Below, one piece after another: positions 34,904 through 44,404 of a DNA stretch of 64,000 bases. The position numbers and the translations under genes were made by a program. The stretch's first letter is position 1. Every line of letters starts with the position of its first letter. The notes below the pieces were generated by a model. It was not told the DNA's origin. It did no database searches and saw only the letters and a list, made by a program, of their open reading frames with translations. Origin of the DNA: Taxawa tesnikishii (nom. ined.) (lineage: Eukaryota; Ascomycota; Dothideomycetes; Dothideales); the NCBI GenBank assembly GCA_030247885.1, contig JAPDRO010000005.1:1178001-1242000 (forward strand), read 5' to 3'.

Positions 34904-37900
34904 CTACTCTTTCCTATCCGTGATTCTCCAAGCAGTACCGTCAGCCGCGATCTCGCTCAGCACGTCGCTCATGACACCGGCACTTGCCATCAAGCCATGC
35001 CCTTCGCCGGGCAGCACTCTGACTTCGCATCCACCCCGTCTTTTCCGAATTGACTCGCTGTCCCAGCCCGCCTCTTCGTTCATACCTGCCAGACTCCTCC
35101 TGCTCATCTGTTCGCCAATCCACCGCACGTTCTCAACCGGCACCCTCTTGTCCTCGCTGCCGTGCGTGATGACAACCTCCTTGGTGATATCAACGTAGCG
35201 GAATCCGATCGTCCTGTTGCGCTCCAGGCAGACCACCAAGTCAACGGCCGGGTTCGAGTTTTGCGTCGCAAGCACCCATGTCCGTTCCGTAAGAAGCGTC
35301 GAGTACACGGCTTGTCGTTCTCTTGCCGCATGTTCCGCTGCATGCAACGCCTCGAAGGCAAACGAGAAGTCGGCTTCGGTGGGCGTGGCAGTCGCACTGA
35401 GCTTGAGACTGGGCCGACGGAGGCCGTGCATGTCACTCGAGGGATCATCGTCGTCTTTGGAGACGGTAGCTAGAGCGAAGGTATGCGCTGACGGCTGCAT
35501 GGGCGGCACCTGGTCCATGAGCATTAGACTCTCGCGACGCAGCGCTTCTGGCCGCTTCTTCGTCTTTCTGCTGGGCGTGTTATCACGCCTGCCGTCGTAA
35601 TGTGCTGGTTGGTCATGATGCGGACTGCGGGGACTGCGGCGCCTGTTGCTGGGCTTCAAAGAGGCAGCGGCACCGGCCATGAATCCGGAATTGGCGGCTT
35701 TGAGGAAAGGTGTGGGCAGCACGCGAAGGAGACGTTGCGAGCGTGGAAGTGAACCGACAGGAGCGGCATCGGGTTGGCGGCCGATGCTCTCCAGTTGCGA
35801 AGGTGGTACCCACGGTGCGAGCAGATGCACTTTGCCACGGACACAGTGTGGTAAGATGAGTGCCGTGGCAAGCGCGTAGATTGCTCCGGCAGAGTGGGCA
35901 AGCACGCTAAAGTGTGAGATGCCTAAGTGGTTGCAGACTGTCGAAACATCGTCTGGCCAGCTCAACGGACCACTGCGGTCTCCCTCCGGATATGGGTCGC
36001 TACCGCCAACGCCAGGCCGATCCAGTGTGATCAGCCTGAGATGCAAAGTGATCGCAAGCTCGTCGTAGAAGGCGGCGACATAGCGAGTCAGCCCCATGCC
36101 GACGCAGACAATGACCGCGGCGCCATCAGGATCTCCAACGTCTGAGAAGGAGATGATGCGACCGCTTGTCGGGTGTCGCACTGCGCGGCTCAGGCGAGGA
36201 TTGTGTAGGTAGTGCTCTACGGCCTCATCAATGCTGTCTCTGCGCTCCGCCAGGAACTGCTCCTCGTTCACACGCGCATCATTCATGGATTTTCGTTTCC
36301 CTTTGCGGATTGACGGGCTTGGAATGTCGGTATGTGCCCAACTGGATTTCCCCGATTGCTAGGACTGTCCACTTGAGCACCGACCTGAGCTTGCGCTAAG
36401 CTCGTTGAGATGTTCAAAGTCGGTCGAACCGGTCTCGTTTCGACTCCTTCGAGGTCGAGCCCATCAACCACGCGAGAGTTGCGCGTTGTATGAGCATGCG
36501 CGTGTTTACTTTCCTGATTAGTCGATCTGTTTGTTACATCACCCAACGCATTGACGGCATTGGTGTAGGAATGTTTGAGAGAGAGGTGAGGCGTGCGTGT
36601 AGCATGTAGATGGGAGGACAGATGAGAAGGAGAAGTAAGATGATCGACCGGCTGACCCGTGCGCCGTGCGGGTGCGGAAGCAGGAGAATCAACGGCCGTA
36701 TTGGTTAGGTTAGACGCCGTTATTGGTGCCGCACCGATAGTGGGCGCTTTGACAGACGCTTCAGTTATACCAAGGAGTTTGTGCGCTTTCGAACTGTCAG
36801 GCGCGGACAGCGATCTATTGGTATCGAGAACTGGACGCGGCACGGTCGCGGTGCCACTAGCGCGATTGGCGTTACCGATGGCCTGAGCTGACGTGAGTGT
36901 GGCTTCGTTCAGTGGTTCAGAAGCTGGCGATGATAAAACTCGAAAGTCTTCGGGAAACAAAGCAGATCCTCGAAGCCTGTTTTCTTTTTGCTGTCGGAGT
37001 TCTCTGATGCGTCTGACGGTCTGGTCTTCTTCGCCCAACTCCTCCCATGGTTCTGGAGTCGGTTCTGACTTCTGCTCTTTCACCGCTCTTTTCATGGCAG
37101 GCTCAGTCTTCTTCTTCGACTTGCTCGACTTAGGTCGTTTGGTCTTCTTGGGACTCGCGGAGAGGTGATGAAGGGATGATGTTCGCAGAGGTATCGCATC
37201 CGCAATCGGGCCGTGCTTTACTGGACTTGTCCTCTCTTCAGGTGCCTTGAGATTTGATTGCGCTTTTGAAGGGGTTTTCGTGATACCAGCAGGTCCACCG
37301 GATAACGACTTCCTCAACTGTTGGGGTCTTTGCATGGAAACGTCGTCCCCAACGCGAGGTTCTCCTTTGGCCCCTCCATTCCAGGATTTCGGACTGTCTG
37401 GGACTCGAGCCAGGGTTTGCGTCAGCAACGCGACATTGGCAACACGTACAGCAGCGCGCTTGCGCGTCTTGTCGTCTGGAACCTGGAGTGTGTCCTGGGG
37501 AGGGCTGGATATCATGCTTCTCCGAGCGCCCTTCCCTGTCGCGCTGTTCAGGGAGATATTGCTCGGTGATGATTGTCTCCTCTTCCAGCTCTCAGACACA
37601 AAGCTGCCCCTTCGACTCTCACTGCTTGCCCTGTCCCTGCTCTTTTCATGCGGGTGTAGTGAACAAGAACTGTTCGATCGAATCGATGCTGACCGTAAGT
37701 AATCCGTCAGGCTGGAATTAGGCGGTGTTCGTCGCGCAGAATGCGTGGAATGACTGGCGTGTCGCTTTGAGGTGGGTATAGTAGGAAATTCGGCGCCATC
37801 GCTCAGACAATCATCGCCTCTTCTCGGATTAAATGCGCCATAGTCCATTCCAAAGCCTCCGCCAGTTAGCGACGGAGCTGTAGTGGATTGCTGAAGCCGG

Positions 37901-38187
37901 CCTGCACCTTGCGAATAGCTGCCATCCGACGTGCCGGGTCTAGAAATGCGCTCGTCGAGAGAGGAATGGTCGGAGTAAATGTCGTGTCTGGGTGGAGGCG
38001 CAAGAGTGTCGAGAGAGGATATAATGGAGGATATGACAATCGGGTTGGCGGGGTTGGAGCGTACATTGTTGGCAGACCGTTTCTTCCTGCGTTCGCGACT
38101 AGGCGGGAGTTGTTCACGTGGGCGATGCGATCTTTGGTGTTTATCCGGGTTGTGAGGTCGCCCGGAACGCGGACGCTCGATGTCCAT
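34904..38187 (-). CDS. Long alpha/beta-hydrolase-fold protein with disordered N-terminus
   Basis: I read this as one gene of 1094 residues. The N-terminal 620 residues are disordered, Ser/Pro/Lys/Arg-rich, with one conserved-looking helix (EPWEELGEEDQTVRRIRELRQQKENR, cited in part). The C-terminal 460 residues are an alpha/beta hydrolase: ISFSDVGDPDGAAVIVCVGMG, LITLDRPGVGGSDP, the nucleophile elbow LAHSAGAIYALA with Ser near 766, a candidate acid in THGSEDKRVP and the catalytic His in GEGHGLMAS. A 120-residue low-complexity insertion splits the cap. As sequenced, the two halves are in different frames, overlapping by the four bases ATGA at 36283-36286. Adding one base at the C4 run 36350-36353 gives a smooth protein (SGKSSWAHTDIPSP, RKSMNDARVNEEQF). 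Filamentous ascomycetes have a hydrolase of this long form, from memory. Substrate unknown. Confidence 0.85.
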
Positions 38188-39163
38188 GACCGGAGATGTC
38201 CAGGGTAGGAATTGTGTAAAGGCGGGCGAGATTGGGAGGCGTCAGCCTACCAAGATAAGTGCCGCTTGTGGTCCCTTATTTCATGTGGCGATGTTCATAT
38301 GGGCTGCTTGTGTTTGGGACTGAGCAGATCATTGAGCATGGCTGTCGCGTTGGGTGTCACTACATGCTTTGTGCGACCAGCAGGTGGTGCAAGCGACCAA
38401 AAGACGGGCGAAGAAGAGGCAGCATACACAAAGTACAAACAACAGAGCACCAAAATGACCGCGGCACGACAGCAGAAGCTAAAGTGGTCTTGTAGCAATG
38501 AGGGCCCCCAAGTGGTTCTGCGGCTTGATTCAAGGGTGCCCTAGCGCTTCTTCTCGCGTGTTTTCCAGCCTCACTTCAGGGGTATGATCCCTGCTCGTAT
38601 CCACATGTGGCTGCATTGTCGCTCGGGGACGGCGTCGATCATGTCTGAGTGCCGAAGACGCACACGGCCAAACGCGATGCGAGTCAGGAAGTAGGAGGAG
38701 GGAGAAGAAACGACGGTGGCGGCCACGAAAGCAAATCAATTCAAGGTTGATGCTCTCTCTACACACTATTGCTGCTACACAACCTTATCGAAGCACTGGC
38801 GCAGCTCCACAACCGACGCTGGCACGCTGAGACGAAACGCTTCTAGCGTACGGCACGTGATCGGCAAGGCTACGCTCTAAAAACAGGAAAGAGCTGACGA
38901 ACCCCGCCTCGAAGCTCCATCTGCCCAATCTATCTTGCATAAACCTGCTTTTCCTGGCGCTGAGTGCTTGTCCGCCAGCCTAACCTAACCTAACCTCGAT
39001 GCTACGCGCGGCAATGCTCTGTGGTGATTGTCCTTCTTGCAGTACCCGCGCGCTATACAGCTGGCTGTAGGACGACAACAGGCTGGGTGTGTACATTCTC
39101 TCGTTACAGTCACATTCCTCAATTCCTCAATCAACATCTTCTTTGGAACAAATCCTGTCCATC
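38188..39163. other. 1 kb intergenic region
   Basis: A divergent promoter region between the hydrolase and the hydroxylase-like gene. It contains a CCTAA repeat of three units at about 38980-38994. A 110-codon plus-strand frame at 38212-38544 has no motif. Confidence 0.4.
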
Positions 39164-40354
39164 ATGGCGATCCAAACACTGCGCGATAACGTGCTCTACG
39201 CCTACGGCTACCTCCAGGGCCGCTCATACTCGCTCACAGACTCCGCATCGCGAGTGTACGGCCTCATGATATCCAAAATATCCTCCTTCATCTCGCTGCC
39301 CTTACCTTTCCTCTCCTTCCTTGCTCTCCCGTTCTTCGGCTCAACGTCCACTTCTATCAATCTCGTCTTCTTTTACCTCACCTGGTCCGCGCTAGTCCTG
39401 AGCCATGACCCTCTCAATATCGAGATATACGGCACTCTCGCCACTCGACTGCTCTTCTACCTACTCCCCAGCCTCACCTTTCTGGCCTTCGATGTTGGCC
39501 TCCCCGGCATCTCAGCCAGCATCAAGAGCCGCGGCGCATACGCGTCGCCAATGCGTCTCGGCCGCCGCAAGCTGATGTTGGTGTCATTAACCTCTACCAT
39601 CAATGTGCTCCTTGCAATCCTTCTGCAAGCCGGCATCGAGCATCTTTTGACGGACGTCCTGACTACGCATTCCGCACTGCGCGTCAGCAAACTTGTGCCA
39701 CCACCATGGACCATCGCCAAGCACATCGTACTGGTCTTAATCATGCGGGGACTGATCCATTATCCGCTACACAGATACATCATGCACGCATCCCACGGTA
39801 ATCCACTTACAACTCTGCACACTACTTGGGCACACAGTCTGCGTTTCCAGTTCTCTCTTTCCGCTGCCTATGATCATCCGCTTTGCCACATCCTGCTACG
39901 CTTCGTGCCACTGTACCTGCCTGCCTCGACCCTCCGCGTTCACGTGCTGACGTGGCACATTCTGGTTGCGCTGACCAGTCTCGAAGAACTTTTACTGTTC
40001 TCAGGATACTCGGTGTTACCATCAAAGATTCTCGTGGCAGGTATGGCGAGAAGAACGGAGGCGCACTATGCAAGCAGCGGCAAAGGTAGCTTCGGGTCCT
40101 TGGGCCTGCTGGACTGGGTTTGCGGAACGGGTTGCAAGGGCGAAGAGAGTTTTGTGGATGATCTGAAGGACGAGGCCGAGAAGAGGGACGTCAAGGGCAA
40201 GGTCAGTGATGTGATGACAGGAAGACCGAAGACGGACGAAGGTGAGGAAAAGGATGCAGATGAAACGGAAGACGTCCATGAGAGCGCTATTGGTCCGTCT
40301 GAGGGCGCAAGGCGGAGGAGCAAGAGGAACAGGAAGGTCTCTGCTACTTCGTAG
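39164..40354 (+). CDS. Fatty-acid-hydroxylase-superfamily membrane protein
   Basis: About 396 residues without introns. The first two thirds contain at least four hydrophobic spans (FISLPLPFLSFLALPFF, LATRLLFYLLPSLTFLAF, MLVSLTSTINVLLAILL, IAKHIVLVLIMRGLIHY). His motifs typical of the diiron fatty-acid hydroxylase and sterol desaturase family follow: HYPLHRYIMH, HTTWAHS, YDHPLCH and a late EAHYASS. The spacing is looser than in ERG3 or ERG25, so some metal ligands may be lost and activity is uncertain. The tail is charged and disordered. An in-frame Met at 39089 would add 25 residues, but 39164 (MAIQTLRDN) is preferred because it begins a typical N-terminus. It probably sits in the endoplasmic reticulum (inference). 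Confidence 0.72.
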   Translation: MAIQTLRDNVLYAYGYLQGRSYSLTDSASRVYGLMISKISSFISLPLPFLSFLALPFFGSTSTSINLVFFYLTWSALVLSHDPLNIEIYGTLATRLLFYLLPSLTFLAFDVGLPGISASIKSRGAYASPMRLGRRKLMLVSLTSTINVLLAILLQAGIEHLLTDVLTTHSALRVSKLVPPPWTIAKHIVLVLIMRGLIHYPLHRYIMHASHGNPLTTLHTTWAHSLRFQFSLSAAYDHPLCHILLRFVPLYLPASTLRVHVLTWHILVALTSLEELLLFSGYSVLPSKILVAGMARRTEAHYASSGKGSFGSLGLLDWVCGTGCKGEESFVDDLKDEAEKRDVKGKVSDVMTGRPKTDEGEEKDADETEDVHESAIGPSEGARRRSKRNRKVSATS

Positions 40355-41186
40355 CAGACAAGCGCCCTGTGCAACAACTTCCCCGATCGCTGTCATGTTT
40401 GGTGGTATTCGGCGCGGATATGCTCAGGATTTCCATTTTCGTTTTTATTTCTCCATGATACCCTCTGTTGATCCGGCTAGCCTAATTGGAGCTGTGCCCC
40501 TTTGCGGCCTACGCATCTCTCAGCTGACGACATCTTGTCCCGCGCGCAGTCTTAACATTGCAATGCATTCCACAAAGCAGCTTACGCGCTCAGCTCTCGT
40601 AAGGCCCGGCGGGCCAGACCGGTTCGCGGACAGGTCGACGTGTCACGGAATCGCAGCATTGCAGCTCGACTGCATCAATGCTCCGATGAGGAGAAACTGC
40701 CGCGAGGTAGCCAGAGCAGTCTGCGGCATATCAGGCCCCCAGTCGCATCTACGGTATTGGGCGATGGAGCGTTGGCCCGGGACGTTCGTCAACGGGCATG
40801 CAGTGTGACTGCAGTTACGCTTTGCCTAGGATTGATCCTGCCGCATTGTTTTCTCCACTGTAGGTGTTAGTATATACATGTCGTCTGAATAATGCTGACA
40901 GCCTAGACGCTACTTCCTGGTGTAAGCGCTGAGCGAGAACAGACATCTAACCGGAGATTCATCTCTGCGTCTGAACGGACTCCGCTGATTGGTCAGATCG
41001 CGTGGAATCGGCTGACGCCCCACCTGATATGGCATGCATGCGACACAGCCATGGTGGGGGCTGTTTGCCTAGAATAACAACCAACAACCCGCCAAATGGC
41101 TCAATGTGTAGTTCCTGTATCTCTTTTTGTCGTTCCTCGAAGAGAACAAAGTCGAACAAACCACCGTCTGAAGCAAATACTCAATC
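40355..41186. other. 830-base intergenic region
   Basis: No gene is seen. Short plus-strand frames at 40242-40870 overlap the previous gene's tail or have no motif. Confidence 0.4.
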
Positions 41187-42020
41187 ATGACTATTCCGGA
41201 ACCAATCTCAGCAGCATCTGCAGAGAATCCGAGCAATCTTCCTCCTCGTTACGAGATCCGTCGTCTGACAGCCAACGAGGCACAATGGGTTGCCGCCATA
41301 GTCTGTCACAGCAACATGTTCTGTAGCACCGTCTTTCCGCACATTTACCCAGAAGACAAAACCAAGCGCTTCAATAACATGATGCGCGCAGCCGACTACT
41401 TGGTTGAGCACCAAGTCCAATCCGGCATGTCTTTCGGAGTGTTCGATCTCGAATACGAGTACAAGCGCCCACAGTCTGCCGCCACAGGTGGCAGGTTCTA
41501 CTGGGATCCGGAAGACGACACGGTCACCCGCGACGAGTTGATCGAGGCGATGGATTTCCCGCTCGTGACCGTAGCCTTGGCGTACGATGGCTTCAACACC
41601 GTCGACATGGAAAAGCTCATGCCGTTGATTCACATCCTGCCGGTTTTCGGCACAACCTTCGCAGCTCTCAACGCCTTGGACAAGCGCGACCCCGAGAGTT
41701 GGAAGGCGAAAGCTCCGCGAGAGGTCTTGATGCGGATGGCGACGAGTACCAGACAAGACTACGAAGGCAAAGGTCTCATGGGTGCACTGGCACGGTTCCT
41801 TATGAGGGAGGCCAAGTTGAAAGGGTTCAAAGCTGTCAATATTGAATGCATGAACGATGCCGTGACGTACGTCTGGTCGCAGCCACCGTCACCGTTCAAG
41901 GGAGAAATCGTTGCGGAGTTCCACACGGACAAGTTCGAGAACGAAGATGAGAATGGGAAGAAGGTGAAGCCGTTCGCGCCGGCGAAGCAACGGATTACGA
42001 GAGTATATACCTCGCTTTGA
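41187..42020 (+). CDS. GNAT-like N-acetyltransferase domain protein
   Basis: 277 residues in one exon. The N-terminus has YEIRRLTANEAQWVAAIVCHSN, a typical first strand and helix of a GNAT fold. The C-terminal third has ATSTRQDYEGKGLMGALARFLMREAK, which fits the acetyl-CoA-binding motif A (V-x-x-x-x-Q/R-x-x-G-x-G/A loop; here R-Q-D-Y-E-G-K-G-L-M), then a strand GFKAVNIECMND. The middle part is long and divergent, and a basic tail ends the protein. Such GNAT-like proteins form a sizeable filamentous-fungal family of unknown substrate. It lies 374 bases upstream of a FAH-family gene on the same strand; I see no proof that they work together. Confidence 0.7.
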   Translation: MTIPEPISAASAENPSNLPPRYEIRRLTANEAQWVAAIVCHSNMFCSTVFPHIYPEDKTKRFNNMMRAADYLVEHQVQSGMSFGVFDLEYEYKRPQSAATGGRFYWDPEDDTVTRDELIEAMDFPLVTVALAYDGFNTVDMEKLMPLIHILPVFGTTFAALNALDKRDPESWKAKAPREVLMRMATSTRQDYEGKGLMGALARFLMREAKLKGFKAVNIECMNDAVTYVWSQPPSPFKGEIVAEFHTDKFENEDENGKKVKPFAPAKQRITRVYTSL

Positions 42021-42394
42021 ATGGATCGCAGTCTAGGAGTGCAACCAAGGACAAGTTGTTCGAACAAGGGTTCGAAGGAGCCAAGGGATCTGTGTAACCT
42101 TTGATCTTATCGGCGGAAAGCAACACTCTGGTCGTGATTGTTGTCAACGGGCCGTCGGGTCAATACTAGTCGTTCAGCGAGCTGTCACTTTGCGACGGTA
42201 TGCAGACGTTGTTGACAGTGCCATTGGTTGTTTCTTGCAAGTGCAGTCCCATTGATCCATGTGGGTTGTCAACGACCCTGTCATACAAGGCATAGGTATC
42301 ACTTCATGAGCGGGGTACAACACAAGTACACAAGGGTCCAACATGCCAACCTTCTGCAATTCCGAACATCTCCCTTCGCGTTCCATCTCTCCTC
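42021..42394. other. 374-base spacer between the GNAT-like and FAH-family genes
   Basis: No gene; presumably 3' UTR and promoter. Confidence 0.4.
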
Positions 42395-43372
42395 ATGAAG
42401 ATGCCGTCAAAAAACGCGACGTCCACCCTCGCCAAGAGAATTGCTGAGGACACACTCCGGCTCTTCTCGCACCCCAGTAAAACGAACCAACTCCTCAGCC
42501 AACGACATCCTGAGCTTGACATCCCATTAGCGTATGAGGTAAGCGCATTGCTTCGGGACCACCGCATTGCTCGCGGGGAAAAGCCTGTTGGATACAAAAT
42601 CGGCTTCACAAATCGCAAGACATGGAAGGACCGAGGTCTCACAGAGCCCATATGGGGATATGTCTGGAACACAACCGCGCATCACATGTGCACGCACGAT
42701 CACGATAGGTGCTCTGCTGTTGCAATGATTGAGCGATTCCAAAGGCCCAGGATCGAGCCTGAGATCATTTTTGGACTCGTCAAGTCACCGAGTCTGGACA
42801 TGAGTGATTCGGATCTGTGGAAGTGCATTGGCTGGATCTCGCATGGATTCGAGATAGTCGAGTCCGTCTTTCCCGGATGGAGCTTCACTCCTGCAGACGC
42901 TGTAGCGGTTGGCGGTCTCCACGCAGAACTGTACATTGGGCGGAAGACCTGGACCAACGGGTGGCCAGATCCGAACAAACCGAGCCCAGCAGATGCGAAC
43001 ACGTCTGATCTGGCAGAACCGAACATGTTTGTTCCACCAACTGCTGGCGACTCTGATAGCCAAGGTCACCTGGATCGGCAGAGATCTTGGGAGAAGATGC
43101 TCGAACAGTTCCAAATTGAACTTCGTCACAACGACAGATTAGTAGCCGAAGGCTGCGGATCAGACGTACTCGGAAGTCCGCTCACAGCGCTGCGACACCT
43201 TGTGGAACTGGTGGCAAGGAGCCCCTTCAATCCTCGCTTGGCCGCTGGCGAGATAGTCACGACTGGAACGGTAACGGAGGCGTTACCTATCAAGAGCGGA
43301 GAGAGTTGGAGTACGCGGTTGAAAGATATTGATTTAGCAAATGCCACGCTGTTGCTTCGGAAGGACGCTTGA
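42395..43372 (+). CDS. FAH-family hydratase, 2-keto-4-pentenoate/oxo-heptenedioate hydratase type
   Basis: 325 residues, one exon. The order of blocks is that of the MhpD/HpaH branch of the fumarylacetoacetase superfamily: YEVSALLRDHRIARGEKPVGYKIGFTN at the start, PIWGYVW, then RIEPEIIFGL with the metal-binding Glu pair (E-P-E), a WISHGFEIVES segment, and ASP-type tail NPRLAAGEIVTTGTVTEALPIKSG with the conserved G-[DE]-x-[IV]-x-T-G-T. Members add water to 2-keto-4-enoates made by ring cleavage of aromatic acids, using Mg2+ or Mn2+. Some also work as decarboxylases, so the reaction is a family inference. There are two insertions relative to bacterial enzymes, about residues 205-235 (Pro/Asp/Ser-rich). 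Neighbours do not include other ring-cleavage genes. Confidence 0.87.
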   Translation: MKMPSKNATSTLAKRIAEDTLRLFSHPSKTNQLLSQRHPELDIPLAYEVSALLRDHRIARGEKPVGYKIGFTNRKTWKDRGLTEPIWGYVWNTTAHHMCTHDHDRCSAVAMIERFQRPRIEPEIIFGLVKSPSLDMSDSDLWKCIGWISHGFEIVESVFPGWSFTPADAVAVGGLHAELYIGRKTWTNGWPDPNKPSPADANTSDLAEPNMFVPPTAGDSDSQGHLDRQRSWEKMLEQFQIELRHNDRLVAEGCGSDVLGSPLTALRHLVELVARSPFNPRLAAGEIVTTGTVTEALPIKSGESWSTRLKDIDLANATLLLRKDA

Positions 43373-43655
43373 TTTGAGGGTTTCGGGCGTGCTCCAGTAA
43401 ATGCTAGAGGGAAATTCGACGCAAACATCTTGGTAGTGTTGTCTCTACTTGGCCTCCCTCGTAGTGCTCTGAATCACGTCTGGCGTTAAGCTTGCAAGTT
43501 CAGGGAGCTTGCATACGCGCCCGTTGACACACAAGGAAGGAAATGCAACGACTGCCTTTTACCATTGATGCGGAGACAAGTGGGCAGTCGGCGGTGCTCC
43601 TGGCTAGTGGTTATACTCATGATGTTCAATAAAAACAATCTGCCATCATCCAATA

Positions 43656-43772
43656 GGCGTGGTAGCAAAGTGGTTACTGCGATTGACTAGAATATCACGG
43701 ATGAGCTCAAACATCCAGCATATGTGCTATCAATTCCCTTCGGGGGCGTAGGTTCGAATCCTGCCCACGTCG
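43656..43772 (+). tRNA. tRNA-Ser(AGA) with a 36-nt intron
   Basis: Acceptor arms GGCGTGG (43656-43662) and CCACGTC (43765-43771) pair fully with one G-T, and G43772 is the discriminator, as in serine tRNAs. The D arm has GCA/TGC with the A box TAGCAAAGTGG. The anticodon stem ATTGA/TCAAT (43682-43686, 43730-43734) closes a loop with AGA at 43689-43691. The intron 43693-43728 sits one base 3' of the anticodon as usual. The long variable arm CCC-TTCG-GGG marks type II. The T arm GTAGG-TTCGAAT-CCTGC holds the B box. TTTT at 43787 can end RNA polymerase III transcription. The D arm departs from the usual serine form, so reduced function is possible. Confidence 0.72.
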
Positions 43773-43834
43773 CATGCACGACTCTGTTTTGATCGTGAGC
43801 CCACGTCGCATGTACGACTCTGTTTTGGTCGTGG
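43763..43834. repeat. 36-nt tandem duplication of the tRNA 3' end and terminator
   Basis: 43763-43798 and 43799-43834 are the same unit with about three changes. Each has the tRNA 3' acceptor strand, GCATGYACGACTC and the TTTT stop. The first unit overlaps the tRNA. Confidence 0.8.
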
Positions 43835-43904
43835 GCTCACAAGCCGCTCCCTCTGTGCTCGACCTACCGCTATTGCCCAACTCGGCAGCTAGGGTAGCTA
43901 GGAT

Positions 43905-43990
43905 AGGCGGGGGCGGAGGCGAAAGCTCGAATCCTGCCTATATCGCATACGTGTCTGTCGAACGCCGTTATCTGCCCACGTCAATGCACC
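43905..43990 (+). repeat. Degenerate tRNA-Ser 3'-half copies
   Basis: 43905-43948 repeats the variable arm, B box and acceptor of the tRNA just upstream in decayed form (CTCGAATCCTGCC, then ATCGCAT). A further short piece near 43972-43990 repeats TGCCCACGTC plus ATGCAC. Neither can fold as a full tRNA. Confidence 0.6.
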
Positions 43991-44404
43991 GTTGTCGAAC
44001 AACAACCCCTTTTGTTCGCTGCATGGTTAGTCGCATGGGCGGTGGTGTTGTGTTATGGTGAGGAGCTCCCACTGCTTTTGCAAGTGGAGGCTCAAAGCGT
44101 CCTCGGCGTGTTTCGGCCCGTCGAGATTGTGAGTTTGTGGGGAAGTCAATCGTCTGAGCAACGCGGACCCTGGTAAACAGACGACGTGACAGCCACTGTA
44201 AATCAAGTTGATTGAGCCTCCAACCAACACGCGCGATACCCTTCACATAGACATCTCTTTACTCTATTGAATAGCTACACTCGCTTCGTGCTTTTACCCA
44301 TAGAATTGCAATTCCAACCACACACCGTTGATCGGTTCATATACGGAATCAAACGTTAAACCGTTGCCAAACATTCCACGCATCTCCCCGACAACCCATC
44401 ATCA
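43991..44404. other. Spacer before the LIM gene
   Basis: No further gene is seen; this is probably the LIM-gene promoter and leader. Confidence 0.35.

Noticed and set aside
36283-36286. ATGA overlap as true translational coupling of two proteins
   Set aside because: Nuclear fungal genes are normally monocistronic and the upstream continuation of the second frame is protein-like; a sequence error explains it better.
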